The notes under the pieces: generated by a model
Told to the model about the DNA's origin: nothing
The model's input: the letters and a program-made list of their open reading frames with translations, nothing else
Database searches by the model: none
NCBI GenBank assembly: GCA_028095005.1
Contig: CM051462.1
Location: 84,269,846-84,333,845, forward strand
From: Rhynchospora pubera
Taxonomy: Eukaryota > Streptophyta > Magnoliopsida > Poales > Cyperaceae
Length of the DNA stretch: 64,000 bases
Reading direction: 5' to 3'
Program-made: the position numbers and the translations under genes
Shown here: piece by piece, positions 50,540 through 60,758 of the stretch
Layout of the letters: each line of letters begins with the position of its first letter
Position numbering within the stretch: position 1 is the stretch's first letter

Positions 50540-51343
50540 AAAAAGAAAAATGAACTGCAATAATGCTGAATCAACTTAAAACAGAATGAAGTCAAATATT
50601 CAGACTTTACAGATTGTAGTTCAACACAGTATAATTACCACAATTGGCAACTGTTCGACACAAAAATGATACCTACCAATACAGTGCCACCTGGTACCAT
50701 GATTGGTACTAGTAACTTACTTAGGAGACATTTAATTCCAGAGGAGAGATTCAAATGAAATTATAATCAGCAGCCCCAAAGTGGCACTTCCGTCTGCACT
50801 ACAACTGGTAAATTACTAAATAATGGGTCTCATACCAGTACAATACATAAAACAACTGCCAAGCACCAGTGTGCAGAAATTGGAACTAAAATTTTAAGTT
50901 AAAATCATTGGACACTTCAAGAGTTACATTAAACCAGAAAACTCCAATCAACTGACACATGAAGAACATCAAAGTCCTACAAATTAAAGGTTTTCTCTAC
51001 AGCTGTTTGTGATGCCCACATAGTAAGGCCGTGGTATCCAAATGTAAACAGTTGATTTGATCAAACAGCCAAGAGAGGTTTCGCTTTACTGGTTCTGACC
51101 AAATATCGCCTTACAATTAGAAATGGCATATGCAACCTTGCCAATCATTTAATCACATGGTCTGCATTTGTACAGCATGCCATGATACCTTTACCTAGAC
51201 CTTAACAAAGTACATCCTTCTCTTCTGACTAAAATTAGGTCAAACTACAAACCAAAGGCGTTAATACAAATTAGTTCAGTTGGTTCATCAAAACAACTCA
51301 AACCTCAACTTACAATTTACCATGCATGGGGCGGTGTCCTCTG
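50507..51343. other. Spacer downstream of the transposase-derived gene
   Basis: Probably includes the 3' untranslated part of the minus-strand gene in its last few hundred bases. No other feature is seen. Confidence 0.45.
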
Positions 51344-52597
51344 CTATCTGTCATACAAGTCCTCGGCCAGAGCCTCTCTCACGCTTTCAGCAACATTGTA
51401 CATTGACCACTCACTATCAAGTGAATATGCAGGTTGTAAAGTCTCAGGCGGGTCCCGCCACAAGTACTTCCCATCATCCTCCGGTTCCTTTGCCAGTTGG
51501 CACATGTTGTGCAATACCACACAAGCCATGATTGTCTGAGCTGCATGGTCAAGACCCACATTAAGGTTCCTAAGTATTTTCCACCGGCCTTTGAGAAGAG
51601 CAATAGCAGGCTCAATGGATTCAGCCCGGTATTTGATGAGAGCTGTGTCGAAGGTCTCATAGGAAGGATGTGAAGCAGAAGAGGAGGCAGGAGAGGAAGA
51701 GAAAGGGGTGAGGAGAAACGGTAGTAGAGGGAACGATGAGTCACCAGCAAGGTATGGCCGTATCTTCTGGCCATGTAGGTTTACAATGGGCTCAGTCAAT
51801 AGTTTGCCGGATGAAGCGCGCTGGTAAAGGCTACTTTCCCGAAGGTGTGATGCCGGGTCAACAGAACCTGGTGCACGCACACAAGCATCAATGAAAACCC
51901 GGCGGTGATCCGCCACCGCCTGGAGAAGAACAGACGGGAAAGGCCGGTTCGGGGAGAGAAGAGTCGAGTCCGGTGCAGCAAGCCTCAACCGGACAGGCGA
52001 TGAGATAATAGATCCAATTAAATTGGGAAGTGGAGTATATCGGGACGATGATGAGGAAGAAGATGGAGGCAAGGGCTTGACGAATTGGGAGTAGAGAGTG
52101 GTGGAGAGAAGACGGGTGAGGGAATGGGTGCAGCGAGAAATGAGGGAAGGCGGGAGGGAGACGGTGCGGGAGAGGAGGCGGGAAGAGACGCCGCGGGAGA
52201 GGCGGGAGAGAGCGAGGGACAAGGCGCGGTCGGGAGGGATGTGGAGAGGGAAAGGGGAGTGGGGGAGGAGGGAGTTGAGGAGGGAGTTGAAGAGGGAGAA
52301 GGAGAGGCCGAAGAGGGAGCGAAAGCGGGCGTCGCGGGTGGCGGGGTCGAGGGAGTAGATGGGGTCAGAGGAGAGAGGGGAGAGGGAATTGGGGATGAAG
52401 GAAGGAGAAGGAGAAGAGGAGGAGAGGAGGGAGGAGGAGATGGCGGAGGCGAGAGCGAAGAAGAGGAGAGGGAAGGAGGAAGGGGAGGCGAGGGAGGGAG
52501 GAGGGGAAGGGGAGGTAGGGTCGGAGGTGGGGTCCAGGTAGGTTTGGAGTTGGAGGAGGTTGGAGAGGAGTAGGAGCAAGGATGGGTCGAACTCCAT
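51344..52597 (-). CDS. Harbinger-type transposase-derived nuclease-like protein with a degenerate DDE triad
   Basis: Single exon of 417 residues from the ATG at 52597, whose context (A at -3, G at +4) is strong; an ATG 96 bp further out would add 32 unrelated residues. The N-terminal third is Ser/Leu/Pro-rich. The DDE_4-like domain follows: 'LPNLIGSIISSPVRLRL' (190-206), 'AVADHRRVFIDACVRAPGSV' (227-246), 'YLAGDSSFPLLPFLLTPF' (282-299), 'SIEPAIALLKGRWKILRNL' (327-345) and 'ACVVLHNMC' (358-366). In active HARBI1/PIF transposases the first segment reads GAIDGTH; here the Asp is replaced (GSIISSP). D286 and E329 remain. A long open frame without obvious transposon ends suggests a domesticated host gene, perhaps in chromatin work like Arabidopsis ALP1, but that role is inference. 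The gene is GC-rich against an AT-rich background. Confidence 0.85.
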   Translation of the reverse strand: MEFDPSLLLLLSNLLQLQTYLDPTSDPTSPSPPPSLASPSSFPLLFFALASAISSSLLSSSSPSPSFIPNSLSPLSSDPIYSLDPATRDARFRSLFGLSFSLFNSLLNSLLPHSPFPLHIPPDRALSLALSRLSRGVSSRLLSRTVSLPPSLISRCTHSLTRLLSTTLYSQFVKPLPPSSSSSSSRYTPLPNLIGSIISSPVRLRLAAPDSTLLSPNRPFPSVLLQAVADHRRVFIDACVRAPGSVDPASHLRESSLYQRASSGKLLTEPIVNLHGQKIRPYLAGDSSFPLLPFLLTPFSSSPASSSASHPSYETFDTALIKYRAESIEPAIALLKGRWKILRNLNVGLDHAAQTIMACVVLHNMCQLAKEPEDDGKYLWRDPPETLQPAYSLDSEWSMYNVAESVREALAEDLYDR

Positions 52598-53826
52598 TTT
52601 GTGACGGCGGCCGTGCTCGGACAAGTTGTGATGTCTGAGTCTGTCTATGAAGGGAGAGGGAATCCGATACTCTGGGCTGAAACTTAAGCCCATAAGACAT
52701 TTTTGAGGACTGGGTCATATGAAAGCCCATTAAATGGATAAAACACTTCCAGGTTCCAGCCAGGTTCTTTCTTTTTTCTTTTTTCTTTTTTATTTTGTGT
52801 AGAATAAACGTAGGAAACAATATTTCTTTCATCTTCAGTCACGATTTCTGTATGGTTTATTGTGTACTGAATTGTTTTCAAGTTTCAACTGCTGCATGGT
52901 CGAAAGAGCAACGACACATTTTTGCACAGCAAGTATCCTTTTGTGGTTTTATGGATTGTTTTTCTAGATTTTATTCTCTATTATATCCCTTGTTTAGTTA
53001 TATGTGCCTGTTATAGATAGACTGCTCGTTTTGACCCGCCTCACACTTATCTACATTAGAATGTAATCAGAAAATATAATTATTATTTTATTTAAAAAAA
53101 AAAGTTGGTATCAGTGCAAAATTGTTTACCAATATTGCAATGCTGTCTCAGCTGGTTGAGATTACGCAGCACCAGCTGATATCATGACAAGGATTTGTTT
53201 CGTCTAAATACAGTACCAGGCATCATATAAAATGAGAATTAGAATAGACATAGTAAGTTTACTCCATTAGCCTTAGGTATTAAACAAAATTGTTAATTAC
53301 AAGTTCATTCAAAAGAGTAACTTTAGAAGAAGAAAAACAAAAGAATACTAAGTAATCAAACTAAAATTCACTTTAGTATATGTACAAGAATCCTTTATGT
53401 ATGTGAGGCAACCATCGTTCATATCTGCTAGGTCAAGATCTCTTTGCGCCAGGCAAATTACCAGCTGAAACAATGAACGAACACTTTAATAATTATTTTT
53501 CCAAATACATATAATGAATTCAAAGGCTAAACAAAAGAAATGAGTTCAAAGTTTGGCAAAAGAAGTGATGTACAGAACAATTTTTACCTGATGTGCCAAT
53601 CAGAAAGAAAGAAATAGTGGAAGATTCTTTTCGTCCTTCCAAAGGAGCAATCATCTAAAAATGCAAAAATAAATTTAGAAAATGCCACTATTTGTATAAA
53701 GATAATTTCATCAAAAAATAAATTTACCTAATTTACAAACCTGCAGTTCTTTAAGCATCCAATCAGAACGCTTTCTATGGAAGCAAACTTTCATTTACAA
53801 ACTACCCCCTCCTGGAGAAACAAAAT
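52598..53826. other. Spacer between the transposase-derived and PPR genes
   Basis: Leader and promoter of the minus-strand transposase-like gene lie near 52600-52900. A plus-strand piece at about 52880-52930 reads 'STAAWSKEQRHIFAQQ' before a GT, but no partner exon is found. Nearer 53826 is the 3' side of the PPR gene. Confidence 0.4.
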
Positions 53827-56252
53827 TTATAGGCCTCCAACCTGGTAAATAGGTTTGCACGAACCCATACTCTCTTCAAGCAAATTTTCCAAAACAGAAC
53901 TTACTTCTGAGCTCACAGATTCACATATATACCTGTCAAATATCATTTTATATTTACAAACTATCTGAGTTTCAACCTTGATAAATTCAGGTTCAATGAG
54001 ATCCATCCACTCTTTAGATCTTCCTTCTACACAAACTCCATACAAAAGTGAAAGAAAAGTAACACAATCTGCCGAAAACATTTTACCAGCAATATGATCT
54101 TTAAACTCCAAAGCATTTCTAAGCATATTATACCTACATAGGGTAAATATAATTGAGTTATACACTGCAGCCCTATGGTCCCATCTGTCAGCTACCATTT
54201 GCATATACAAATCCAAAATCCCAATTCCTGCATGGTTTTCAATTGGGAGACATTTTAACAATCCATTTATTAAAGAGTGAAATGTGGCATCATTTGGAGC
54301 ACATTTGTTACTTAACATTGTCTCAAACCATTCAGCTGCTTTTATCACATTATATGTTTTAAAGAAACACCTGACCAGAATTGTGTAAGTAACAACGTTG
54401 GGAGAGAGATTACTCAATTTCATGTAGTTGTACATAAACTCAGTTTTCTCAGTGTCACCTCTGTTACAATACATCACCATTAAAACTGAGCAGGTTATGA
54501 CATTTGGTTTGCATTGTCCCTTTATCATGCGTCCTAAAACACATAGAGCACCCTTTAGGTTGCCTTGTTTTGAAAATCCACTTATTAATGTGGTGAAGGT
54601 GACTTCGTCAGGATTGCATCCATTATTTCTCAAACCATTATAGCACGCAACAGCTTCTTTCATTAAGCCATTTTTGCAATAGCCCTTGATAATGGCATTA
54701 TACAAAACAATCCTGCCCCTAATTCCTTTTTCTTCCATGAATTGAAAAACCTTCTTTGCCTCCTCAAAATTGTCATTTCTGATGAAACCATCAATTAAAG
54801 TTGTGTAAACAAACTCATCAGGAAGAATATTTTGTGACAGCATCTCTCCTAGAAGCTTCTTGGCTGAAGAAAGCATGCCTTTCTTGCACAAGCCCCCAAT
54901 CAAAAAATTGTAAATCTGACAATCTAAGGCAACTCCAATGACTACCATTTTCTCTTTAACAGCCAGTGCCTCTTTGACCTTACCAACTACTACAAGGCTG
55001 TGAATTAATGCCCCAAATGTCACCAAATCAGGTCTAATTCCTCTTTCTAGCATCTCTGCTAGTAAATCAGTTGCCTTTACAACTTCTCCTGCAATAGAAA
55101 AACCATGAATAAGAGGAGTATAACTCTTCTCATTAGGACTAAATCCTCTTCTAATGGCCTCTCTAAGAAACATCTCAGCTTCCTTAGCCATTCTCTCTCT
55201 ACAAAACCCAGATATTAAAGTATTAAAGGTGATGAGATCAGGTTGGCAATTATTCTCCATCATTTGCTTCAGCACAGATTTGGCACATCTCACTGATCTT
55301 TGCTTGCACAAAAAATCCATTATGTTGTTGAATACTTGTACGTTTGGTGCCACACCTTTTGACTTCATCTCATAAAATATTTTCACGACTTTGTCAAAAT
55401 CACCTTTTTTACAAAAACCGTTTATTAGTATTCCATAAGAGACCACAGTAGGCAAAAACCCCTTCTTCTCCATCTCTCTGAAAAGATCATAACCTTTCTG
55501 AAACTTCTCATGCCTGAAATATCCTTCAATCAAGACATTATAAAAAACCACATTCGGTATGCACCCGACTCCCCATCTATCCTCTATGAGCTTCTTTGCG
55601 TCCTCCATTTTACCTTGTATGCAAAAACCATTAACCATGATACACGTGCTATGATTATCTGCTCCACCCTCTCTCTTGAGCATTTCATCATACACCTTAC
55701 TTGCGACATCCCAGGACCCACGTTTCACAAGCAACTTAAGCAGGGAATTGCAATCCACAACATGAGGAAGCGCATCATAATTCTCTCTGATCAGATCATA
55801 CACCTCCATTGCCTTCTTCGCCATTCCAGAATCCGAGAACCGAGCTAGCAGAACACTCAAAGCATTCCGAGTCGGGACCATGTTCGCCTCTCTCATCGTT
55901 GCCACAACAATCCCAATTTCATCCAATCTCCTCCACTTCGCCAACTGGAGCAGAAGCGAAGAGTAGGCGAGAGAGTGAGGATAGGCGCCGAATGGGGCGG
56001 GGCAGTGCGAGCCCAGTGGAAGAAGGAAATGGTAGAGTGGGCATCGGGGAAGGAGGCGAGAAGGGAAGGGAGAGGAAGGTGGGGGTGGGAGGAGAGGAGG
56101 TGGGAGAGGGAGTGTTGCCAGTGGGGGTTGGTGTGGCGGGAGTCGAGGAGTTGAGAAATAGAAATGGCGAGAGAGCGGGTGAGGCGAGAGGTGGTGGGTC
56201 TGGGAAGGGAAGTAAGGCGAGGTTTGATGCGAGGAAGGAGATTCTTTGACAT
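53827..56252 (-). CDS. P-class pentatricopeptide repeat protein, At1g52620-like, with N-terminal frameshift
   Basis: PPR proteins bind organelle RNA. The main frame (stop at 53827-53829) holds about seventeen tandem 35-residue repeats such as 'VVSYGILINGFCKKGDFDKV' and 'VTFTTLISGFSKQGNLKGAL'. There is no E or DYW tail, so it is P-class. Phrases near the N-terminus ('GSWDVASKVYDEMLKREGG', 'KKLIEDRWGVGCIPNVVFYN') recall Arabidopsis At1g52620. The natural start is ATG 56252 ('MSKNLLPRIKPRLTSLPRP'), which reads through 'STISFFHWARTA' in another frame. The frames must switch between 55985 and 56008, where C and G runs are dense; one missing base would restore about 808 residues. Without it the protein would start at an internal ATG (55896). 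The basic, Ser/Leu/Arg-rich N-terminus looks like a mitochondrial or plastid transit peptide. Real mutation or sequencing error cannot be told apart here. Confidence 0.85.
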
Positions 56253-56334
56253 CAAATAATCAAAGAAGAAGGAAGAGAGAGAGAGAAAGGGAAGCAGGAA
56301 GAATATGAGAGACGCTTGCAAGTAGCAAGCATGC

Positions 56335-56546
56335 GGGAGGGTATCCTCTGCCAACCTTTTGAGGTTGGTAGAGGGCCAACTCTTGATCCGAGCCGTTCGA
56401 TCTAATCTCGACGGTTAAGATTTTTCGGGCCTATCAATTTCAGTTACATGCACGGGGCTCCCTTAACCGTTGAGATTAGATCTAACGGTTTAGATCGAAA
56501 GTTGTCACTCTACCAACCTTAAAAGGTCGGTAGAGGATGTGATTCC
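56335..56546. mobile_element. Mutator-like MITE family M, copy 4, next to the PPR start
   Basis: Perfect 9-bp duplication CAAGCATGC (56326-56334, 56547-56555). The ends GGGAGGGTATCCTCTGCC and, in reverse, GGAATCACATCCTCTACC continue into 'accttttgaggttgg'-like hairpins. The core 'gggcctatcaatttcagtt' ... 'atgcacggggctccctt' is clear. It lies 82 bp upstream of the PPR ATG, so probably in its leader or core promoter. Confidence 0.9.
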
Positions 56547-56813
56547 CAAGCATGCAGCATGAAGCACCAGGGAACTTAAACTTTGACGGAGAGTACTGGA
56601 CACTGGAGATGATGATAAATTCATAATACATTCAATTAATGCGCCTTTTTTTTTCAAAAATTAGAATAAAAATAAAATAGCCTATTTCCAAATTATTTTT
56701 TATTCAGAAAATAATTGTCATAATAGATAGGACTGAGTATATAAAAATAATAATTGAGCACACAAAGTCGAAATATGAATATATTTTTAGAAAAAAATTA
56801 ACATACACAATAG

Positions 56814-57177
56814 TGCATAGGACTTTCTATGTACCGCGGACTTTTTTGGGAGTATTTTTGTAAATTGACAAATATCAATTAACCAATCTAATTTACATAT
56901 TGAAATCTAATAACAAACCAAATTTTATATTTTTTTTAGATTTTATTACTATTTTTTTCGAATTTTTTAAAACATGTCATGTTTGGAATGTTATGCAATA
57001 CAACATTTCAAAAATACCATGTTTTAAAAAATTCGAAAAAAATAGTAATAAAATTTCAAAAATTGTAAAATTTGATTTGCTATGAGATTTCAATATGTAG
57101 ATTAGATTGATTAAACTAGATTTGACAATTTAGAAAAATAATCCCATAAAAAATCCGCGTATAGAAAATTCTATGCA
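56814..57177. mobile_element. Shared-core hairpin element F (tip TGCATAGGACTTTCTATG)
   Basis: Left tip TGCATAGGACTTTCTATG and right tip, in reverse, TGCATAGAATTTTCTATA, then 'cgcggac'-like DNA. The arms pair almost perfectly around the centre ('aaaacatgtcatgtttgg' and its mirror). Non-coding; no clear target duplication. Confidence 0.78.
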
Positions 57178-57565
57178 ATATAATACATATTAAATTTTTT
57201 CATATTTTTATTGGAACTACAAAGACTATATTACGTTCATAGAATTAATTCAGTACAATTTTAGAATCCTATAACAGTCCATGAAGTTGCAATTTGTATG
57301 AAGACAGGATCAAAACTTTCGTGACTAAACTACCATAGTATCGACCATCTTATTCGCGTGGTGTGCTTATTTATTTAAATGTATTTTTTAAACCACAAGC
57401 CTTTCTATTCACAAAACTTATCTTAAAATTGACAAATTAATAACAATTGTTTTGCAACAGACCTCTTCACAAAGGAACACATGTACATACACACAATATA
57501 AAATTAAAATATTAGAGGAAATCAACGTAACAACGATGGAAGGATGCCAACGTCAAAAATCGATC
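57178..57565. other. AT-rich spacer
   Basis: Nothing supportable. Confidence 0.5.
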
Positions 57566-58536
57566 AGATTTGTTTTATACCATTGGAACTTCAATAAGGT
57601 GATATAGTCTACACCAAATTAATTGCTGTTTTTTGTAAAAAAAGATTATTGTTCCTTCATTGTGATAAATTTGTTATTTTGTTCTAATGATAGTTTTGTT
57701 ACATTTCAGAGATTGAGAAATCGAGAAGCTTTGTTGTCATAGACAGTGTGTCGGTGGGGAGACGCAGATGATGCATTTTTATAAGGGAAGCTTTCATAAG
57801 AAAAACCAACAGTACTGTTCTGGTAATTTACTAAAAGGGTTTAGTTCTAGGGTTTTAAGCATCCATTTAATCAGCAGCTGCATATCTTTCTTTTCTCATC
57901 ATCAGTTGCTCTAACGGATGAAAATAATATATCAAACCAAACCGCAGTAAAGTTGTGTTCTTTCCTCTCCCCCGAAACTCAAATAATTAGAGCACAAGTT
58001 TATATTATTTTTGTTCAATCGTAAATCTTATTTATACGTTATCTTTTATAATTTTAATTTCTCTAGATAATGTTGTCTATCTGAATATGTTTCACTAAAT
58101 CAAATTACAAAATTTCAATAGTTTTTATTTTGATTCGAAACATTTTTTATTTTAATATATGTCGCACATATTGTTAACACTTAAATAAGTTCGTTTCTTC
58201 CCCTTAAAAAAACAATATTAATGGCAAAAGAAATAGTATAATTTGAATGATCACGGAACATACATACATGTGCCTTTCATTACCTTAAAAAATCAATATC
58301 GAACGCACTGCAAAAAAAAAAAAATGACAAGTCAGATTCTTACTAATTAAATTTGCATTAATTCTGAATATTTATGGATGTCAAAATATGGAAAAGAATA
58401 AAATTTATGACAAGTCAAATTAGTATGGTTGTCAACTTTATTTGATCAATTTGGTAATTTTTTTAAATTTTCCTTCCTTTTCTTTTTTTTCTAAAAGTAA
58501 ACTTCAGAATGGGATCCTGCATCTCAAGCTTTTGAG
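57566..58536. repeat. Tandem duplication, copy 1
   Basis: Non-coding segment collinear with 58920-60570. Shared phrases in order include 'ggtgatatagtctacacc', 'catttaatcagcagctgc', 'aagtttatattatttttg', 'ttatacgttatcttttat' and 'atatttatggatgtcaa'. It lacks the hAT-like insertion found in copy 2, so 57659-57672 shows the empty site. No coding frame. Confidence 0.82.
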
Positions 58537-58552
58537 AAAGACCGAGGAAGAC

Positions 58553-58718
58553 GAATCCTTATCTGTTCCACCGTCCAGCGCAGTTTACGAACCGTCCGAT
58601 CTGATCTAGACGGCTCGGGCCTACCAATCAGGTTACATGTACGGAGCTCCATTTGCCATTGAGATTAAATCACACGGCTCACAAGCTGGACAGTCCCGTG
58701 CAGGACGGGATTTCATTT
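58553..58718. mobile_element. Mutator-like MITE family M, copy 5
   Basis: Flanked by a perfect 10-bp repeat CGAGGAAGAC (58543-58552, 58719-58728), of which 9 bp is likely the target duplication. The core 'gggcctaccaatcaggttac' ... 'ttgccattgagattaaatc' is the clearest in the window. The right end in reverse reads AAATGAAATCCCGTCC, as in copies 2 and 3. Non-coding. Confidence 0.9.
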
Positions 58719-58728
58719 CGAGGAAGAC

Positions 58729-58880
58729 AACCATAGAAATTAGGATAATAAACTTCAAGAAGTACTAATTTGGGCATACCACACAACTCATAGAATCCCT
58801 ATCCAAGCAATTCCCTATTCATTGACATTTGGATCCGAAGTGATGCTACCGATGGAAATTGAGCTACCCTCTCTTTAGAG
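58729..58880 (+). mobile_element. Ty3/gypsy integrase C-terminal fragment (dead)
   Basis: A short frame ending at a TAG (58876-58878) reads 'LQEVLIWAYHTTHR' and 'YSLTFGSEVMLPMEIELPSL', the end of the integrase region in plant Ty3/gypsy polyproteins. An upstream in-frame stop and the lack of any flanking gag-pol or LTR show it is a fossil. It lies between the two copies of the tandem duplication. Confidence 0.8.
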
Positions 58881-59049
58881 TAGACATGTAAGCCGGTCTA
58901 CCAATAGACAAACGGACATAATTTGGTTTGTACTTTTGTACCATTGAGGCTTCAATATGGTGATATAATCTACACCGAATTAATTGCGGTTTTTGTCAAA
59001 ATTGTGATGAAATGTAAATTAAGATTATTGTTTTGTTCATCATAATAAA

Positions 59050-59788
59050 CAAGGGCGGATCTACCACTGGGTCGGGTGGGGCTAGAGCCCCATCTAACGC
59101 CGTCGAGCTCCAGGACTTTAAACTATATCTTTAGTATTGAATGAGAAGAATATACGATGAACTTATGTTGGTCCAATGTTCTTATAAACTCAGCCCCACC
59201 TAGTGTTCTCCAATCATGCGTGTTGTGTTGTGTCGTGCCGTATCAAACACGATTGTGTTAGAGTCTCGTGTCGTGTCGTGTTAATACGAACTACCTTTTT
59301 AATTGTGTCGTATTGTGTCATGTTTAGTGGTGAGAAAAGACAACACGACATGCATTTTGACACGACACGACTGACACGATCGTGTCGTGTCGTATTGACA
59401 CGTCGTGTTAGTCGTGTGAACTATTTTATTATTTTTAAAATTAAAAAAATTAAAAATATAGAAAAATTACTAACCGTCATAATTTATTATTTGATTAAAT
59501 TTAAACTTTTTATTAATATTCTTTATAAAAAATAATAATTAGATTAGAACAATATTATGATTTAAATGATGATGAATAATATGATGTAGTATTATAAATT
59601 GAAATTAAATTATTAATTTTGTTTAAATAATCAAAATTAATAACTAAATTCGTGTTAGTGTCGTGTTCATGTCGTGTTGAATTGTGTCAAACTTTCTAAT
59701 GCCCCAACACGACATAATAACACGATCGTATCGTGTCATTTTGGAGAACACTAGCCCCACCTCAAATTTTTTTCTAAATCCACCACTG
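59050..59788. mobile_element. hAT-like MITE, copy 2, itself split by a nested element
   Basis: Perfect 8-bp duplication ATAATAAA (59042-59049, 59789-59796). Ends CAAGGGCGGATC and, in reverse, CAGTGGTGGATTTAG are the same family as 43413-43593. 'agccccacc' motifs lie on either side of the nested insert. The empty site is seen in the other duplication copy. Confidence 0.87.
59203..59752. mobile_element. Nested TIR element with cgtgtcgtgt arrays
   Basis: Inverted ends GTGTTCTCCAA and TTGGAGAACAC lie inside the hAT-like element, with CTA/TAG around them, so the duplication is TA or CTA. Both ends of the interior carry runs of 'cgtgtcgtgt' or 'acacgacacg', partly palindromic. The centre is AT-rich. 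No coding frame of note. Confidence 0.78.
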
Positions 59789-60727
59789 ATAATAAACTTG
59801 TTATTTTTTTTGTAATAATAATTTTGGTAAAGGTAAAGCGAGAATAACTCAATGAAAAGAGGAAGTTATGAAAAGAACTAGTTACAGTTTGTTCTTGTCA
59901 TTTTCTAATGGTTGAGTTTCAGGTTTTGAACATGCATTTAATTAGCAGTTGCATATCTGTTGTTTTTTCTTGAGATCATCAGTTGCTCTAATGGATGAGA
60001 ATGTCAAACCAAACCATAATAAAGCTGTGTTCTTTACTTCTTATCTGTTCCTCGGAAACTCAAACAATTAGAAACACAAGTTTATATTATTTTTGTCCAG
60101 TTGTAAAGCTACTTTATACGTTATCTTTTATATTTTATAGTTTCCCTAGATAATGATCTTTATCAGTTTATCTGATTATGTTGCACTAATATTGTTAACA
60201 CTCAAAATCATTTCCTTTTTTTCAATGAGAAAATCAATATAAATGGGAAAAATATAGTAACCGTCTTTTTCTATTGGCATGATCATGGATCACACGTATG
60301 CGACTTTCATTACCATAATTGAACTCAGTGCAAAAGAAAAATGACGAGTCAAATTCGTACTAAATCTGCATTCTAAATATTTATGGATGTCAATATATCG
60401 AATTAATAGAATTAAATTTATGATTTAATTACTGGACTATCCAAAAGAAAATTAATATAGTTCTCAATTTTATTTGATCAATTTGGTAAAATATTTAAAA
60501 TTTCCTTCTTTCTTCTTATTATTATTTTTTTTCTAAAAGGACACTTCCGATTGGGATTCTTCATCTCAAACAGAAAAAAAATATAATAATATAATATGAT
60601 AATTCATGTCAAAAATTTGTTGTTAAATAAATTTCATTGAAGGGCACTTGCCTTGATTGCACCAGTCTAGTGAGCTAGCATATATAGGCAGTTTTGTTGT
60701 TTGTACTTTTTTTTTAAAATAAAAGTA

Positions 60728-60754
<27 letters not shown>

Positions 60755-60758
<4 letters not shown>

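Larger units (their letters stand above)
58920..60570. repeat. Tandem duplication, copy 2, enlarged by nested insertions
   Basis: Collinear with 57566-58536 once the insertion 59050-59788 is removed. The left flank ('ggtgatataatctacacc') and right flank ('catttaattagcagttgc', 'ttatacgttatctttta', 'atatttatggatgtcaa') match copy 1 in order. Diverged enough not to be recent. No coding frame. Confidence 0.82.

Noticed and set aside
52085..52573. Long Gly/Glu/Arg-rich open frames on the plus strand
   Set aside because: They are the antisense of the GC-rich Ser/Leu/Pro segment of the transposase-derived gene and have low-complexity composition.
52861..52935. Possible exon 'STAAWSKEQRHIFAQQ' on the plus strand
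   Set aside because: Too short, no partner exon in reach, and no family recognised.
59203..59752. CRISPR-like array from repeated cgtgtcg words
   Set aside because: Repeats are in both orientations, have no constant spacers, and lie in a TIR element in plant DNA.
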